The notes: generated by a model from the letters alone, not told the origin. A stretch of DNA of 64,000 nt from Sphingomonadales bacterium (GCA_016704425.1 JADJAC010000011.1:248001-312000), one strand, 5' to 3'. Counted from the first letter of the stretch, positions 8,612 to 18,258 are shown. Translations and numbers: made by a program.

Positions 8612-9085
8612 GTGACGCAGACACGGATTCATCCCGAGACCGGCCAGGTCCTCCGCCGCGACGCTCGTTTGCAGACGGTCAGCGTTGGGTCGATGTCGCG
8701 CGAGGTCGAGGTGCCGGGCTGGTATCCCGAAGACGATGGTGATTCCATCCATTCGGGGGCGGAGCTGCAAGCTCTGGATCAGGCCTATCTCGAGCTGCGC
8801 ACGGCTTATGCCGCGCGCGTCAAGGCTGTGCGAAAGAAGCTTGGCCTCACCCAGGAAGAGGCGGGCCGGATTATTGGTGGCGGACGGCGCGCATTCCAGA
8901 AGTATGAAAGCGGAGCCACACCGCCCAGCGAAGCCGCAGTGGGCTTGATCGAGATTCTGGACCGCCATCCGGAGGAACTGGAAACCCTCCGCAACCTGCG
9001 CAGGCTCGCCTCGCGGGAAAGTGCAAGCGGTCGTCTCCCTACGACCGGGCAGAAGGGCGTCCGTAGTGCCGCAGCCGCAGCCTGA
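8612..9085 (+). CDS. mqsA: MqsA-family antitoxin lacking the zinc-binding cysteines
   Basis: This 157-aa protein starts at GTG 8612. The C-terminal half is the MqsA helix-turn-helix: VRKKLGLTQEEAGRIIGGG, then RAFQKYESGATPPSEAAVG and LIEILDRHPEEL. The N-terminal half occupies the place of the MqsA toxin-binding zinc domain but contains no cysteine at all (the E. coli protein uses two CxxC pairs). It would neutralise MqsR and repress the operon. The C-terminus is about 30 residues longer than the reference antitoxin. Confidence 0.83.
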   Translation: MTQTRIHPETGQVLRRDARLQTVSVGSMSREVEVPGWYPEDDGDSIHSGAELQALDQAYLELRTAYAARVKAVRKKLGLTQEEAGRIIGGGRRAFQKYESGATPPSEAAVGLIEILDRHPEELETLRNLRRLASRESASGRLPTTGQKGVRSAAAAA

Positions 9086-9294
9086 CGCTAATGCGGCTCA
9101 AGCGTTGCAGCACACATCTCAACGAGATCGAGGCGCGTGAAGGCGACTTCCCGCGGGCAGGAGGTCGCGGTGATGGCGCGCGCTTTGGGGTCACCGATGA
9201 TCCCCGCGAGCGGGTGCCGCTACTGGCCGGACCGCGCGGAGCCGACCGACACGAGGGACGGATCAGGCTATAATCGCGCAATTTCCATTGAAGA

Positions 9295-9702
9295 TCAGAG
9301 GTCCAGCTCAACGCCGGTGTGCTGCTCGATCTTCTTCTTGATAAGCCCTTTGGCGAGCGCCTTCAGGAGGTCGAGGCTGAAACCGCCGGCCTGTTTGGCC
9401 CCGGCCTTTGTCTCGCGCCAGATGGCGGGGTCGCGGATGGTGTCGAGGAAGTCGTGGCCGGCCCAGGTAATCTGACCGATTTGCCAGACCGCACCGGACA
9501 GCTTCGCCTGGATCGTGATGAGACCCGCCTCGCCAAGCAGAGCCAAATGGTATTCGATCAGCTCAGCCTGCTCGCGTGGCATTTTGCCTGCACCATCTTC
9601 GCCCAGTATCTCGGCGATCTCCGGAGTCATCAATTCGAACGCCCGCCGACCGTCCTCGATCTCCAGCAGTAGGTTGCGAACCAGATCCATGTCACGTTTC
9701 AT
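9295..9702 (-). CDS. DUF2513-type protein
   Basis: This 135-aa protein begins MKRDMDLVRNLLLEIEDGR, the typical start of DUF2513 proteins. It continues with EQAELIEYHLALLGEAGLI and WQIGQITWAGHDFLDTIRD, a winged-helix-like layout. Family members are common in prophages and islands and have no assigned function. I chose ATG 9702 because the conserved family start is there; the upstream extension of the open frame is not conserved in character. It faces mqsA with about 210 bp of apparently non-coding DNA between them. Confidence 0.75.
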   Translation of the reverse strand: MKRDMDLVRNLLLEIEDGRRAFELMTPEIAEILGEDGAGKMPREQAELIEYHLALLGEAGLITIQAKLSGAVWQIGQITWAGHDFLDTIRDPAIWRETKAGAKQAGGFSLDLLKALAKGLIKKKIEQHTGVELDL

Positions 9703-9794
9703 GGCATGGATCTTAACTACAGACCCACCGGAAGGACAGCGATCTATCAATGCCTGCCGTGCGCGAGGCATGGTCCTGCCTCCATCATCGGCGT

Positions 9795-10415
9795 TCACGC
9801 GCGAACGAGGTGATAGCGTCCATTTTTCCGGGCACCGACAAAGTGCAGAAGATTGCAGGCGCACAGTCCTGCAATATCGCGCCGCGCGGACTTGATGCTC
9901 ACCCGCCAATGCGCGGCAACATCGCGCGCCCTCGTCGATAAACCGCGCGCGACTCGGTCGAGTAGCCAGCGCTGACGCTCATTGAGCCCGTCCGTTATTG
10001 GGTCATTTACAGAGCCACTTTCAGGGCCATTTATAGGGTCAGAATTCGGCCAATATCTGCCCGCAGCCATTTCTTCCCGGTGCCCGTGCCCGAAAGACGC
10101 ACTGCCTGGCCCTACTATGGCAGCCTCCGCCAAGGCTGATTGCTGACTCTCGATGATGCCCAGGACAAACGCCCGGATAACCGGAGACGTCGCAACCAAA
10201 CGCAAGAAGAAGACCGTGTCTGGCCCATGTTGCGCGGCCATCCAGTGCTTGGCGGATCGCTCGCTGGCATGGGTCAGACGCATCAGTTGCTTTACCGCGC
10301 GATGCGTATCGCCATGTTCCTTGCGCAGCAGATTCGCGATGACTTCGGCATAGGCCTGACGGCTGGCGAGTGCGCCTTCCCAAGCTGGCAACTTCCTGCC
10401 CTTTTTCGGCAACAT
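9795..10415 (-). CDS. Hypothetical protein with C-terminal winged-helix-like domain
   Basis: This 206-aa protein starts at ATG 10415 (GGACCGG upstream) and is divergent from the serine recombinase. The N-terminal part (AYAEVIANLLRKEHGDTHRA, then AIRALKHWMAAQ-like helices) is helical and ends in a hydrophobic stretch. The C-terminal 60 residues (LNERQRWLLDRVARGLSTRA, then DVAAHWRVSIKSARRDIAGL) look like a DeoR/winged-helix DNA-binding unit. A regulatory role towards the neighbouring recombinase - ParB operon is possible from the shared intergenic region. I do not recognise a named family. Confidence 0.55.
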   Translation of the reverse strand: MLPKKGRKLPAWEGALASRQAYAEVIANLLRKEHGDTHRAVKQLMRLTHASERSAKHWMAAQHGPDTVFFLRLVATSPVIRAFVLGIIESQQSALAEAAIVGPGSASFGHGHREEMAAGRYWPNSDPINGPESGSVNDPITDGLNERQRWLLDRVARGLSTRARDVAAHWRVSIKSARRDIAGLCACNLLHFVGARKNGRYHLVRA

Positions 10416-10534
10416 CTTCCGGTCCTTTCCCACATATACTGTTGAGAGTGCGGGAATGCCGGAGATGTCCGTGTTTCGCGCTGCAGCGGTTGGCCGACCT
10501 GGCCACTGCAGTCCGGATTTCGAAAGGGGGCGCA

Positions 10535-12106
10535 TTGGCGGGTTGGGATCAAAAGGACGCGCCAAGCGACGCCGAACAGCGGCCCACCGTGCGGGCGGCC
10601 GAATATGTTCGGATGTCCACCGATCATCAGAAATACTCGACTGAAAATCAGGCCGATGCGATCCGCCACTATGCGGCGTCTCGAGGCATCGAAATTGTCC
10701 GCACCTATGCCGACGACGGCAAAAGCGGCCTGTCGATCGATGGGCGCGCCTCACTGCAGCGACTGATCGCCGACGTCGAATCCGGCGCCGCCGACTTCGA
10801 CATGATCCTAGTTTATGATGTCAGCCGCTGGGGCCGTTTCCAGGACGCGGACGAGAGCGCCTACTACGAATACATCTGTCGCCGGTCCGGAATTCAGATC
10901 ACCTATTGCGCCGAACAGTTCGAGAATGATGGCTCGCCGATGAGCACCATGTTCAAGGGCTTCAAGCGCGCCATGGCTGGCGAATACAGTCGCGAGCTTT
11001 CGGTCAAGGTTTTTGCCGGCCAAGGGCGGCTCATCGAGAAAGGCTACCGCCAGGGCGGTCCCGCTGGTTTCGGCCTGCGCCGGACGCTCATTGATGAGCA
11101 CGGCAACACCAAGGCGGTGCTCGGCCGCGGCGAGCAAAAGAGTCTCCAGACCGACCGCGTCATCCTGACACCCGGACCGCCAGAAGAAATTGGCGTCGTG
11201 CACGAGATATACCGGGCTTTCGTTCACGACGGCCAGACCGAACACGAGATCGCCGAGGATCTCAACGCCCGGGGCATCCTCTCCGACCTAGAACGCCCGT
11301 GGACACGCGGCACCGTCCACCAGCTTCTGATCAATGAAAAATATGTCGGCGACAATGTCTGGAATCGCCGCTCGTTCAAGCTGAAGAAGAAGCGTGTTCG
11401 CAATGCCCCGGACATGTGGATCAGGTCACAGGGCGCATTCGAGGGGATCGTTGAGCGGGAGCTGTTCGAGGCGGCCCATTCGATCATCGCTGCCCGCTCG
11501 TTCCGCTTGTCCGACGAGGAAATGCTGGAAGCTCTGCGAGGCCTCTACGCCAGCAAGGGCCTGCTGTCCGGCATCATTATCGACGAATGCGAGGGATTGC
11601 CGTCGAGCAGCGCATTCGGCTCGCGATTTGGCAGTCTCCTGCGCGCTTACAGCTTGGTGGGCTTTTCGCCGGAGCGTGATTACCGCTACGTTGCCATTAA
11701 CAAGGCGCTGCGCCGCCTGCACCCAGACATCGTCCGGGACATATTGAGTGGCCTTCAGTCCCAGGGGAGCGATGCCTGGCAGGACCTCGCCAGCGACAGC
11801 ATCTGCGTGAATGGCGAGTTCAGCCTCGCCGTTGTTCTGGTGCGCTGCACACCAACACCCACCGGGCTCCTGCGCTGGAAGATCCGCTTTGACACCAGCC
11901 ACCTCGCAGACATCACCGTCGTCGTGCGCATGGACATGCACAACCGCGCGCCGTTCGACTACTATCTGTTTCCGAGGATCGACGTCGCAAGCGAACGGCT
12001 GCGGCTCGCCGAGGATAACGACCTGCACCTCGACGCCTATCGCTTCGACACGCTCGACTTCTTCTATGACATCACGGCGCCCGTGGCCATTCCGGAGGCT
12101 GCCTAA
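10535..12106 (+). CDS. Large serine recombinase (first of two)
   Basis: This protein of about 523 aa starts at TTG 10535 (AAAGGGGG box). The resolvase domain has the nucleophile Ser in AAEYVRMSTDHQKYSTENQ and the usual YDVSRWGRFQD. A Recombinase domain follows (GYRQGGPAGFGLRR, then YVGDNVWNRRSFK). There is no cysteine zinc ribbon, and the last 200 residues are unlike ordinary large serine integrases. The stop overlaps the start of a ParB-like gene (TAATG), so the three genes form one translation unit. The start is uncertain: the open frame extends upstream to 10370. Confidence 0.82.
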   Translation: MAGWDQKDAPSDAEQRPTVRAAEYVRMSTDHQKYSTENQADAIRHYAASRGIEIVRTYADDGKSGLSIDGRASLQRLIADVESGAADFDMILVYDVSRWGRFQDADESAYYEYICRRSGIQITYCAEQFENDGSPMSTMFKGFKRAMAGEYSRELSVKVFAGQGRLIEKGYRQGGPAGFGLRRTLIDEHGNTKAVLGRGEQKSLQTDRVILTPGPPEEIGVVHEIYRAFVHDGQTEHEIAEDLNARGILSDLERPWTRGTVHQLLINEKYVGDNVWNRRSFKLKKKRVRNAPDMWIRSQGAFEGIVERELFEAAHSIIAARSFRLSDEEMLEALRGLYASKGLLSGIIIDECEGLPSSSAFGSRFGSLLRAYSLVGFSPERDYRYVAINKALRRLHPDIVRDILSGLQSQGSDAWQDLASDSICVNGEFSLAVVLVRCTPTPTGLLRWKIRFDTSHLADITVVVRMDMHNRAPFDYYLFPRIDVASERLRLAEDNDLHLDAYRFDTLDFFYDITAPVAIPEAA

Positions 12107-13005
12107 TGCCCGTCGTGCGCCCCCAGCAGATCGAGATGATCCCGGTCTCCAAGATTACGGTGCTCAATCCACGCTCGCGCAACAAGCGCCAGCACCGTGA
12201 GATCGTGAACAACATCGAGTCGATCGGATTGAAGCGGCCGATCACCGTGAGCCGCCATCAGGGTCCGGGCGGGCCTCGCTATGATCTCGTCTGCGGCGAA
12301 GGCCGGCTCGAAGCATTTCAGATGCTGGGCCAGACGGAAATTCCCGCAGTTGTCATCGAGGCGAGCGAGAGCGATTGTCTGGTGATGAGCCTGGTCGAGA
12401 ACATCGCACGCCGTACGCCGCGCCCGATCGACGTGATGCGCGAAATCGGTGCTTTGCGCGGGCGCGGGTATAATGAAACCCAGATCGGCCACAAAATCGG
12501 GGTCAGCAGTTCATGGGTCAGCATGATCGTCTCGCTGCTTGAGCGCGGCGAGGAGCGGCTCGTTGCGGCGGTGGAAACGGGCCTTATCCCGATCAGCCTC
12601 GCGATGGAAATCTCCCGCGCGGAATCCGAGGAATCACAGAACCTGCTGCTCGATGCATATGAGACGGGCAAGCTGCGCGGCAAGAAGCTGGCTTCGGTGC
12701 GACGGCTGCTCGAGCTGCGGATGCGCGGGCACAACAAGTCCATGCCCGCAGGAAAGCTCGGTCGGCGTTCCGCAAATCGCAAGTTGACCGCGAGCGACCT
12801 CATGCAGGTTTACCAGCGGGAATCGGAGAAGCAGCGCCTGCTCATCAAGAAGTCCGATTTCACACAGACCCGGCTGCTGTTCATCGTCGAGGCCATCAAG
12901 GATCTCCTGGACGACGAGGGATTTCTGACCCTGCTACGCGCCGAGGCGCTCGAGACGATGCCGCGCGCGCTGGCCATGCGAATTGCAGGTGAGAGCGATG
13001 ACTGA
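12106..13005 (+). CDS. ParB/RepB-like protein 1 of recombinase operon
   Basis: This 299-aa protein has an N-terminal ParB fold (IPVSKITVLNPRSRNKRQH, LVCGEGRLEAFQMLG as a variant of the CTP-binding GERRxxA motif, VMSLVENIARR) and a ParB-type helix-turn-helix (YNETQIGHKIGVSSSWVSMI). The C-terminal region from 190 on resembles plasmid RepB proteins. Such proteins load on specific DNA sites and act in partition or as regulators. No ParA gene is adjacent, which argues against simple partition. Start and stop overlap both neighbours. Confidence 0.8.
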   Translation: MPVVRPQQIEMIPVSKITVLNPRSRNKRQHREIVNNIESIGLKRPITVSRHQGPGGPRYDLVCGEGRLEAFQMLGQTEIPAVVIEASESDCLVMSLVENIARRTPRPIDVMREIGALRGRGYNETQIGHKIGVSSSWVSMIVSLLERGEERLVAAVETGLIPISLAMEISRAESEESQNLLLDAYETGKLRGKKLASVRRLLELRMRGHNKSMPAGKLGRRSANRKLTASDLMQVYQRESEKQRLLIKKSDFTQTRLLFIVEAIKDLLDDEGFLTLLRAEALETMPRALAMRIAGESDD

Positions 13006-13957
13006 CTGGTCCGAACCCAACACACCAGAATTGGAACCCGGCTTGGATCACCGTGTCCGGCTCGGCTTTGAACGCGAGACCGTCACCGTCGCGCTCGATC
13101 AGCTCGTTCCGTTAAAGATACTCCAGCAGGGCGTGCGCGAGAGCAAAAAGTTCGCTCAGATACTCAGTTCGATCAAGGCGATTGGGATTGTCGAGGCCCC
13201 CGCTGTTGCGCCGGACCCCAAGAACGCGGGCAAGTATTTCCTGCTCGATGGACATCTACGGGTCGAAGCCCTGCGCCAGCTCGAAATTACGACGGTCGAG
13301 TGCCTCGTCGCCAATGACGATGAGACTTACACCTACAACAAGCGCGTCAACCGCCTCCCGCCGGTTCAGGAACATCGGATGATCGTGCGCGCCATCGAGC
13401 GCGGGGTGACCGAAGCCGTCATCGCCGATGCGCTCGGTCTCGAAGTGCAGTCGATCCGCGCGCGCTTCCGCCTGCTCGATGGCATCTGCGCCGAGGCCGC
13501 CGATGCCCTCAAGGATACCAATTGCTCGATGAAGGTTTTCGATCTGCTGCGACGCATGACTGCGCTGCGGCAGATTGAGGCAGCCGACCTGATGATCGGC
13601 CAGAACAATTTCTCGTTGATGTTCGCACGCGCGCTGCTCGCGGCGACGACCGAAGAGCAGCTGGTTCCCGCAGGCAAGAAGGCGCGCAAGCCCGACGTGA
13701 CTGGCCCGACCAGCCAGCAGATCAGCCGCATGGAGCGTGAGCTTGCCGCTCTGCAAACTCAGGTCAAATCGGTCGATGAAACCTACGGCATCGACAACCT
13801 CCATTTGACCTTCGCGCGGGGCTATCTCGGAAAGCTGCTGGCAAACGCGCGCATAGTCCGCTGGCTTTCGGTTCACCGGGCTGAATACCTGACCGAGTTT
13901 CAGCGCATTGCCGAGATCGACAGTCTGGGCAGCTTGGCCACGCCCAACGCGGACTGA
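12998..13957 (+). CDS. ParB/RepB-like protein 2 of recombinase operon
   Basis: This 319-aa protein starts at ATG 12998, overlapping the previous gene by 8 bp, with GGTGAG upstream. It has a diverged ParB N-domain (LVPLKILQQGVRESKKFAQI, then LLDGHLRVEAL as the nucleotide motif) and a helix-turn-helix region (VTEAVIADALGLEVQSIRARF). The C-terminal region resembles the plasmid partition RepB C-terminal family. Together with the preceding ParB-like protein and the recombinase it forms a three-gene unit whose joint function I do not know. Confidence 0.78.
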   Translation: MTDWSEPNTPELEPGLDHRVRLGFERETVTVALDQLVPLKILQQGVRESKKFAQILSSIKAIGIVEAPAVAPDPKNAGKYFLLDGHLRVEALRQLEITTVECLVANDDETYTYNKRVNRLPPVQEHRMIVRAIERGVTEAVIADALGLEVQSIRARFRLLDGICAEAADALKDTNCSMKVFDLLRRMTALRQIEAADLMIGQNNFSLMFARALLAATTEEQLVPAGKKARKPDVTGPTSQQISRMERELAALQTQVKSVDETYGIDNLHLTFARGYLGKLLANARIVRWLSVHRAEYLTEFQRIAEIDSLGSLATPNAD

Positions 13958-14120
13958 GAGAATGGGGACCCGGACCCAATAAGCGCGGGGACCATGGGAG
14001 ACGCCGCACTTAGGGGCGGATCAAGCATGGTGGTGGGGATGGCGGCGAACCCGCATGAAGCCCACCAGGTCGGCCGTCATATGGACCGACCGCGTGCGTG
14101 CTTTGGGCGCACGATGGAGG

Positions 14121-14159
14121 CGGGCGTGCGTTGAAGAGTGAGATTTTCACGCACGCCCG
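14121..14159. terminator. Strong hairpin between ParB-like operon and DUF736
   Basis: Arms CGGGCGTGCGT(T)GAA (14121-14135) and TTCACGCACGCCCG (14146-14159) pair with one bulge. The stretch that follows (TCATTTTGTCT) is only weakly T-rich, so it may act as a terminator for the convergent genes or as a protein site. The rest of 13958-14239 shows nothing recognisable. Confidence 0.45.
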
Positions 14160-14239
14160 TCATTTTGTCTCAACTGATGCGCGATGAATTGCTGACAAAT
14201 GCTATGGCCCCGCCCGGAGGCGGGGCCGTCGCTGGTGCT

Positions 14240-14560
14240 TCAGCTCGGCGGGTTCCAGATGATGACCTTCTTCGAAGGATCATCGCCCGGCGCGTTGGCG
14301 ATGTTGCCATAGATGGTGCCGAATTCAGGAGCCGAGAGCGAGACCGAGACATATTCGGCGCCGGTGTTCTGCGAGAAGCGCTTCCAGCCTGCGCCCAGTT
14401 CGAAGCCGTTCTTGCGGCTGACGATGCGGTAGTCGGGTTCGCTGTCCTTGGTCTTGCGATTGTTGGGGATGATGGCGATCGGTGCTGACACAGTCAGCGT
14501 TGCGAGGTTGCCTTCGAAGCTGTCGTCGGACTTCACGGTGAGGTTTGCGATGGTAGCCAT
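14240..14560 (-). CDS. DUF736 protein
   Basis: This 106-aa protein starts at ATG 14560 with GGAGAA upstream. The start MATIANLTVKSDDSFEGNLA and the later EFGTIYGNIANAPGDDPSKK match DUF736, a small protein nearly always found on alphaproteobacterial plasmids and conjugative elements. Its biochemical role is unassigned. The 327 bp upstream (14561-14887) hold only a short hairpin (TCGGGGACCATCCCCGA, 14581-14597) and no gene I can support. Confidence 0.88.
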   Translation of the reverse strand: MATIANLTVKSDDSFEGNLATLTVSAPIAIIPNNRKTKDSEPDYRIVSRKNGFELGAGWKRFSQNTGAEYVSVSLSAPEFGTIYGNIANAPGDDPSKKVIIWNPPS

Positions 14561-14887
14561 GTCGTTTCTCCTAAAGGTGGTCGGGGACCATCCCCGATGG
14601 CGCCAAAAGAAGGGGCCGGGAGCCGCCGTCACCGCAGCGTCAGCGTAGGGCGAACCCCGCACGGGGTTGACGGCATTAGGCGTGACGAGACCCGCAGACA
14701 GGCGACAAGGAGGGGTGGTTTTCGCGCCACCCGGCAACGAATGTCACTCGGTAATCTCCGTTTTCATCGACTAAAAGTCGGAGGCTTCCTCCCCACCGGA
14801 TCACTGGATGGAGCACAGCAGCAATCATCCTCGGCCAACCGACCGAGGGCATCAAGATTAAGCCAAGCGATTTCAGATAGCAGCCGA

Positions 14888-17800
14888 TCAAGAAGCTCCA
14901 GGCGCAGAATTCTGATCGAGAATCCGGTCGGCGAGCCAGCCATGGGCATGGCCTGGGAGCCCTTCTCCAAATTTCTCAATCAGGCTTGGATAACCAAATC
15001 CTGCTTCCGACGCCTTGCAAATGTAGTCCTTGCTATCCGCTCGAACGAGAGCGATCCCCCCGCCCTTCGGCACGATATCGAGATTAACTTTCTGCAGGGC
15101 AGCCCGCAGCCCGTGCCAGCTGGTGGAACTATCAACTGCAGCCGCGAACGATCGCTTCTCTGATGCCCACGCGGTCACTTGGTCATTAACCGAAGCATCG
15201 GCGACAGTAGGGACCGGTGGCTGCACCGACGCAGGACCGCATATGGACGAAATCGAGCTACGACCCGTGGACCGAGCCGGATTGAGCGACCCGGTGTGCC
15301 GGCAGTCGGGGAACTGATTGCACCCCAGGAAAGGCGCTCCATGCCGAGTTGCTCGCTCGACTAACTGGCCAACCAGGCAGCGGGGGCACTGGGACAACTC
15401 ATCCCCGTTGATTGCCTCGAAGCGAATATCTGCGCCTGCAATTTCGCACAGCTCGTGAATGTATCGCGAGGACTTCCGGCGATTTGTCAGCAGGTAAACG
15501 CCCCGACTGGCGCGCGTGAGAGCAACATAGAAAAGCCTGCGCTCCTCGGCATAAGCGAAGGTCTCCGGTCGCGGGATGACCAGGTTGAGCAACTCGTCCT
15601 CTTCGATCCGGCTTGGAACGCCGTAATCTCCTTCGCTGACGTCCAGCAGCACGGTGTAATCCGCTTCCAGCCCTTTTGATCGATGGAAGGAAAGACCTGT
15701 GACTTCAATATTCGTGTAGGTCCGCCTTCCCCCTTTGAACGGGTCGAGCAGATTGTATCGCCACAAAACCAGAACCTTGAGCTTTCTACCGGGCTCAGTC
15801 CGCCACTGAGACGAAATCCTCTCGAGGAATTGATCGAGCCGATCGAGAAGCTGATGGCAGGCTTCACCGAAGCCGGGCTTGCCGCGGTCGAGGTCCATTG
15901 GGATCACCCGAATGGATCGGGCGATCGCAGGCCGCGTTGAGCGCACCTCCTTCTTCAGCTGGGAGGGGTTCCTCTGAATGAAGCGAGCAGCGGTATCTGC
16001 AAGGAGCTGATTGCAGCGATAGGTCTGCTGCAATCGGCCTTTCCATGATGCTCCGAAATGCTCTTCAAACTGAGTGAAAATCGTGATGTCCGACCCGGCG
16101 AAGCGATAAATCGACTGCCAATCGTCGCCAACCACGAATAGCTTCGCGAACGCCGATTGCTGCTTCAAGGCCTTCACCAGCTTGGCTCGGGGGTCAGATA
16201 TGTCCTGAAACTCGTCGACCAGCACGAGCGAATATGGGCTCTTATACTGGCCCGTCTCGACCAGCGTGACCGCATCGGCAATCATGGAATCAAAATCGAT
16301 CCGGCCCACCTCATCGAGCTTGCGCGAATAGGCCTCGGTGATCGTCCAGATCGCTTTCGCAAAAAGCTGGGCCCGCTTCTTGTCATGAAGGGAGTTGGCG
16401 CGTTCGAGCAGCATCTCGAGCGTGAGGTGGCTAGCTCGGATGTGTTTGATGCATACTGCAATGAGCTTGTGATAATGTTTGATGACCACAGGGCTCAAGG
16501 CCTTCATGATCTCCTCCGGGCTCTTGTGGACCAGGGGGATATCGCGCGCCTTCAGCTGTCGCTCGAGCTCGTCAACAAGCGTTCCATCGTACGACTGAGC
16601 AGAGGTGGTTTCGAAAAAATCCATCTCACCTGCGCGATACCCGGCCCGCTTATTCTCGGCATGCACGACGTAATCTGGAAATGGGGAGGTTCCGTCCGCA
16701 TTGATCGCGAAATGCTCATGGATGGTATCGGTCGCGGGGTAATAGAAATCCGGCGCCACGAACCTGTGTGTGCCGCCATCCTCTTCAATGCGAACCTGCC
16801 GCTCATACTCGAATGGTACCGAATGAACCCATAGCCAATTGACGATCCTCTGTTCCTGCAGCGATCGCACGAAAGTGCCGGCAAGCGTTCCGACCGTCAC
16901 ATTGGTCTTGTCCGCTCTGTCGGCGATATAGCGGGTGTAATCGGCTTCGCTGTCGAAGGCCTGCTCCGGAATATCCGCTTTGGGGAAGACCGAGAGCAGA
17001 TCCAGCCACGTCCCTGTGAAATCCCGATCGAGTTCCATCTGCTCGCGAATGATATCCTCGATAACGCGTGCTTCCCCGGCGGGATGCTCCACCCAGTTCG
17101 CCAGTTGCGGCGGTGCGCCTCTTACCTCCTCGATGATTCGAAACCCCAAAGCATGGAACGTCGTCACGCGGCGCTTGAGCGTCTCTGGATCTACGCCGAG
17201 CTGCTGGGATATCCTCTCCCTTAGTTCATCAGCGGCGTCCTTGTTGTAGGTTAGGACGAGAATCTCATCTTGCCGATAAAGCGCCTTGCTGAGGACGTAC
17301 GCAACCTTACCGACCAAGGTCGCGGACTTGCCTGAGCCGGCAGAGGCTATCAGAATGTTGTTGTCCTCAAGCCGAATGCAGGCCTCGCGCTGTTCATCGG
17401 AGAGAGAGCGCCCGCCAATCTGGTCAAAGAAACTCCGGAACTTCTGAAGCTCATGGGATACGAAGTTCTCGTTGTACTGGCGCCTGACATCTGGCTTCGT
17501 GAGGATCCCGAACGATTCTGGCAGGATAGAGCGGACCGATGCGTTCATCCGCGAGGCATCAAAAAGCGGGTGAGCGAGAGCAAGGGCGGCACTGCCTGCG
17601 GCACCGGAAATCACTTTGCTGATGTCCGACTGAGAGAGATACTGCTGGTTGCCTTGGGTCATGCTGGCGATTCTACGGTCCACCTCGATCAAGCTCACTC
17701 TGTCAGAGGAGATGAGCGCAGCGAGATGGCCGTTGATGAACGAGAGGACCACACCGACAATCTGCTCTGCAGTAGGACCCGTCAAACCGGACAGAGTATC

Positions 17801-18013
17801 TACCCGTCCCTTCGAACGGATCTCGACGCTGTGCCAGAGGAGCGCTTTCGTTGAAACGACGGCCAAAATGTCCAGGCACTGAAGATCGACAGCGAGGGGC
17901 ATTTGAAGATGGAGCCGATCCGGCTTGGCTGGACTGAGCGAGAGCTTCCAGTCCTTCGAGAGCAAGAGGCGCGCGAAGATACCTGGTCTGAAACTTTGCG
18001 TGCGGTTAAACAT
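14888..18013 (-). CDS. UvrD/Rep-family helicase (HelD-like) with C-terminal zinc finger
   Basis: This superfamily 1 helicase of about 1041 aa carries a Walker A (ASAGSGKSATLVGKV), a DExx box (LVLVDEFQDI), motif III-IV (VVGDDWQSIYRFAGSD) and the C-terminal YVALTRASRGVYLLT. Its N-terminal region and the inserted nuclease-like region resemble DNA helicase IV. Near residue 900 a topoisomerase-type zinc ribbon appears (CPRCLVGQLVERATRHGAPF, then LGCNQFPDCRH). The last 60 residues resemble a small module also seen in relaxases. Start ATG 18013 is chosen by alignment of layout to HelD; 18076 and a TTG at 18106 are alternatives. Confidence 0.82.
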   Translation of the reverse strand: MFNRTQSFRPGIFARLLLSKDWKLSLSPAKPDRLHLQMPLAVDLQCLDILAVVSTKALLWHSVEIRSKGRVDTLSGLTGPTAEQIVGVVLSFINGHLAALISSDRVSLIEVDRRIASMTQGNQQYLSQSDISKVISGAAGSAALALAHPLFDASRMNASVRSILPESFGILTKPDVRRQYNENFVSHELQKFRSFFDQIGGRSLSDEQREACIRLEDNNILIASAGSGKSATLVGKVAYVLSKALYRQDEILVLTYNKDAADELRERISQQLGVDPETLKRRVTTFHALGFRIIEEVRGAPPQLANWVEHPAGEARVIEDIIREQMELDRDFTGTWLDLLSVFPKADIPEQAFDSEADYTRYIADRADKTNVTVGTLAGTFVRSLQEQRIVNWLWVHSVPFEYERQVRIEEDGGTHRFVAPDFYYPATDTIHEHFAINADGTSPFPDYVVHAENKRAGYRAGEMDFFETTSAQSYDGTLVDELERQLKARDIPLVHKSPEEIMKALSPVVIKHYHKLIAVCIKHIRASHLTLEMLLERANSLHDKKRAQLFAKAIWTITEAYSRKLDEVGRIDFDSMIADAVTLVETGQYKSPYSLVLVDEFQDISDPRAKLVKALKQQSAFAKLFVVGDDWQSIYRFAGSDITIFTQFEEHFGASWKGRLQQTYRCNQLLADTAARFIQRNPSQLKKEVRSTRPAIARSIRVIPMDLDRGKPGFGEACHQLLDRLDQFLERISSQWRTEPGRKLKVLVLWRYNLLDPFKGGRRTYTNIEVTGLSFHRSKGLEADYTVLLDVSEGDYGVPSRIEEDELLNLVIPRPETFAYAEERRLFYVALTRASRGVYLLTNRRKSSRYIHELCEIAGADIRFEAINGDELSQCPRCLVGQLVERATRHGAPFLGCNQFPDCRHTGSLNPARSTGRSSISSICGPASVQPPVPTVADASVNDQVTAWASEKRSFAAAVDSSTSWHGLRAALQKVNLDIVPKGGGIALVRADSKDYICKASEAGFGYPSLIEKFGEGLPGHAHGWLADRILDQNSAPGAS

Positions 18014-18258
18014 CAAATCTCGCGCTTCACTCTCAGATTGCCCCCTCAGCACGCTCACCCTGCTGCACTCTAGCATACCGGCGCTCAAAGACACTCGAAC
18101 AGCCAAACGCTCTTAACCACCGCAACCAGTGGATGGTAGGCGCTTAAGCGGAAAGGCAGCAAGCAGCGTAAGCCGACTACCCAGCAATGGCACCTTAACG
18201 ACGAATTCTGGGTCGGCAGCCGACAATGCTCAAATTGGTTTGGATGAGCCTGACGGTC

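Noticed and set aside
9091..9273. Small ORF after mqsA
   Set aside because: No ribosome site, no conserved-looking pattern, and composition of a non-coding GC-rich stretch.
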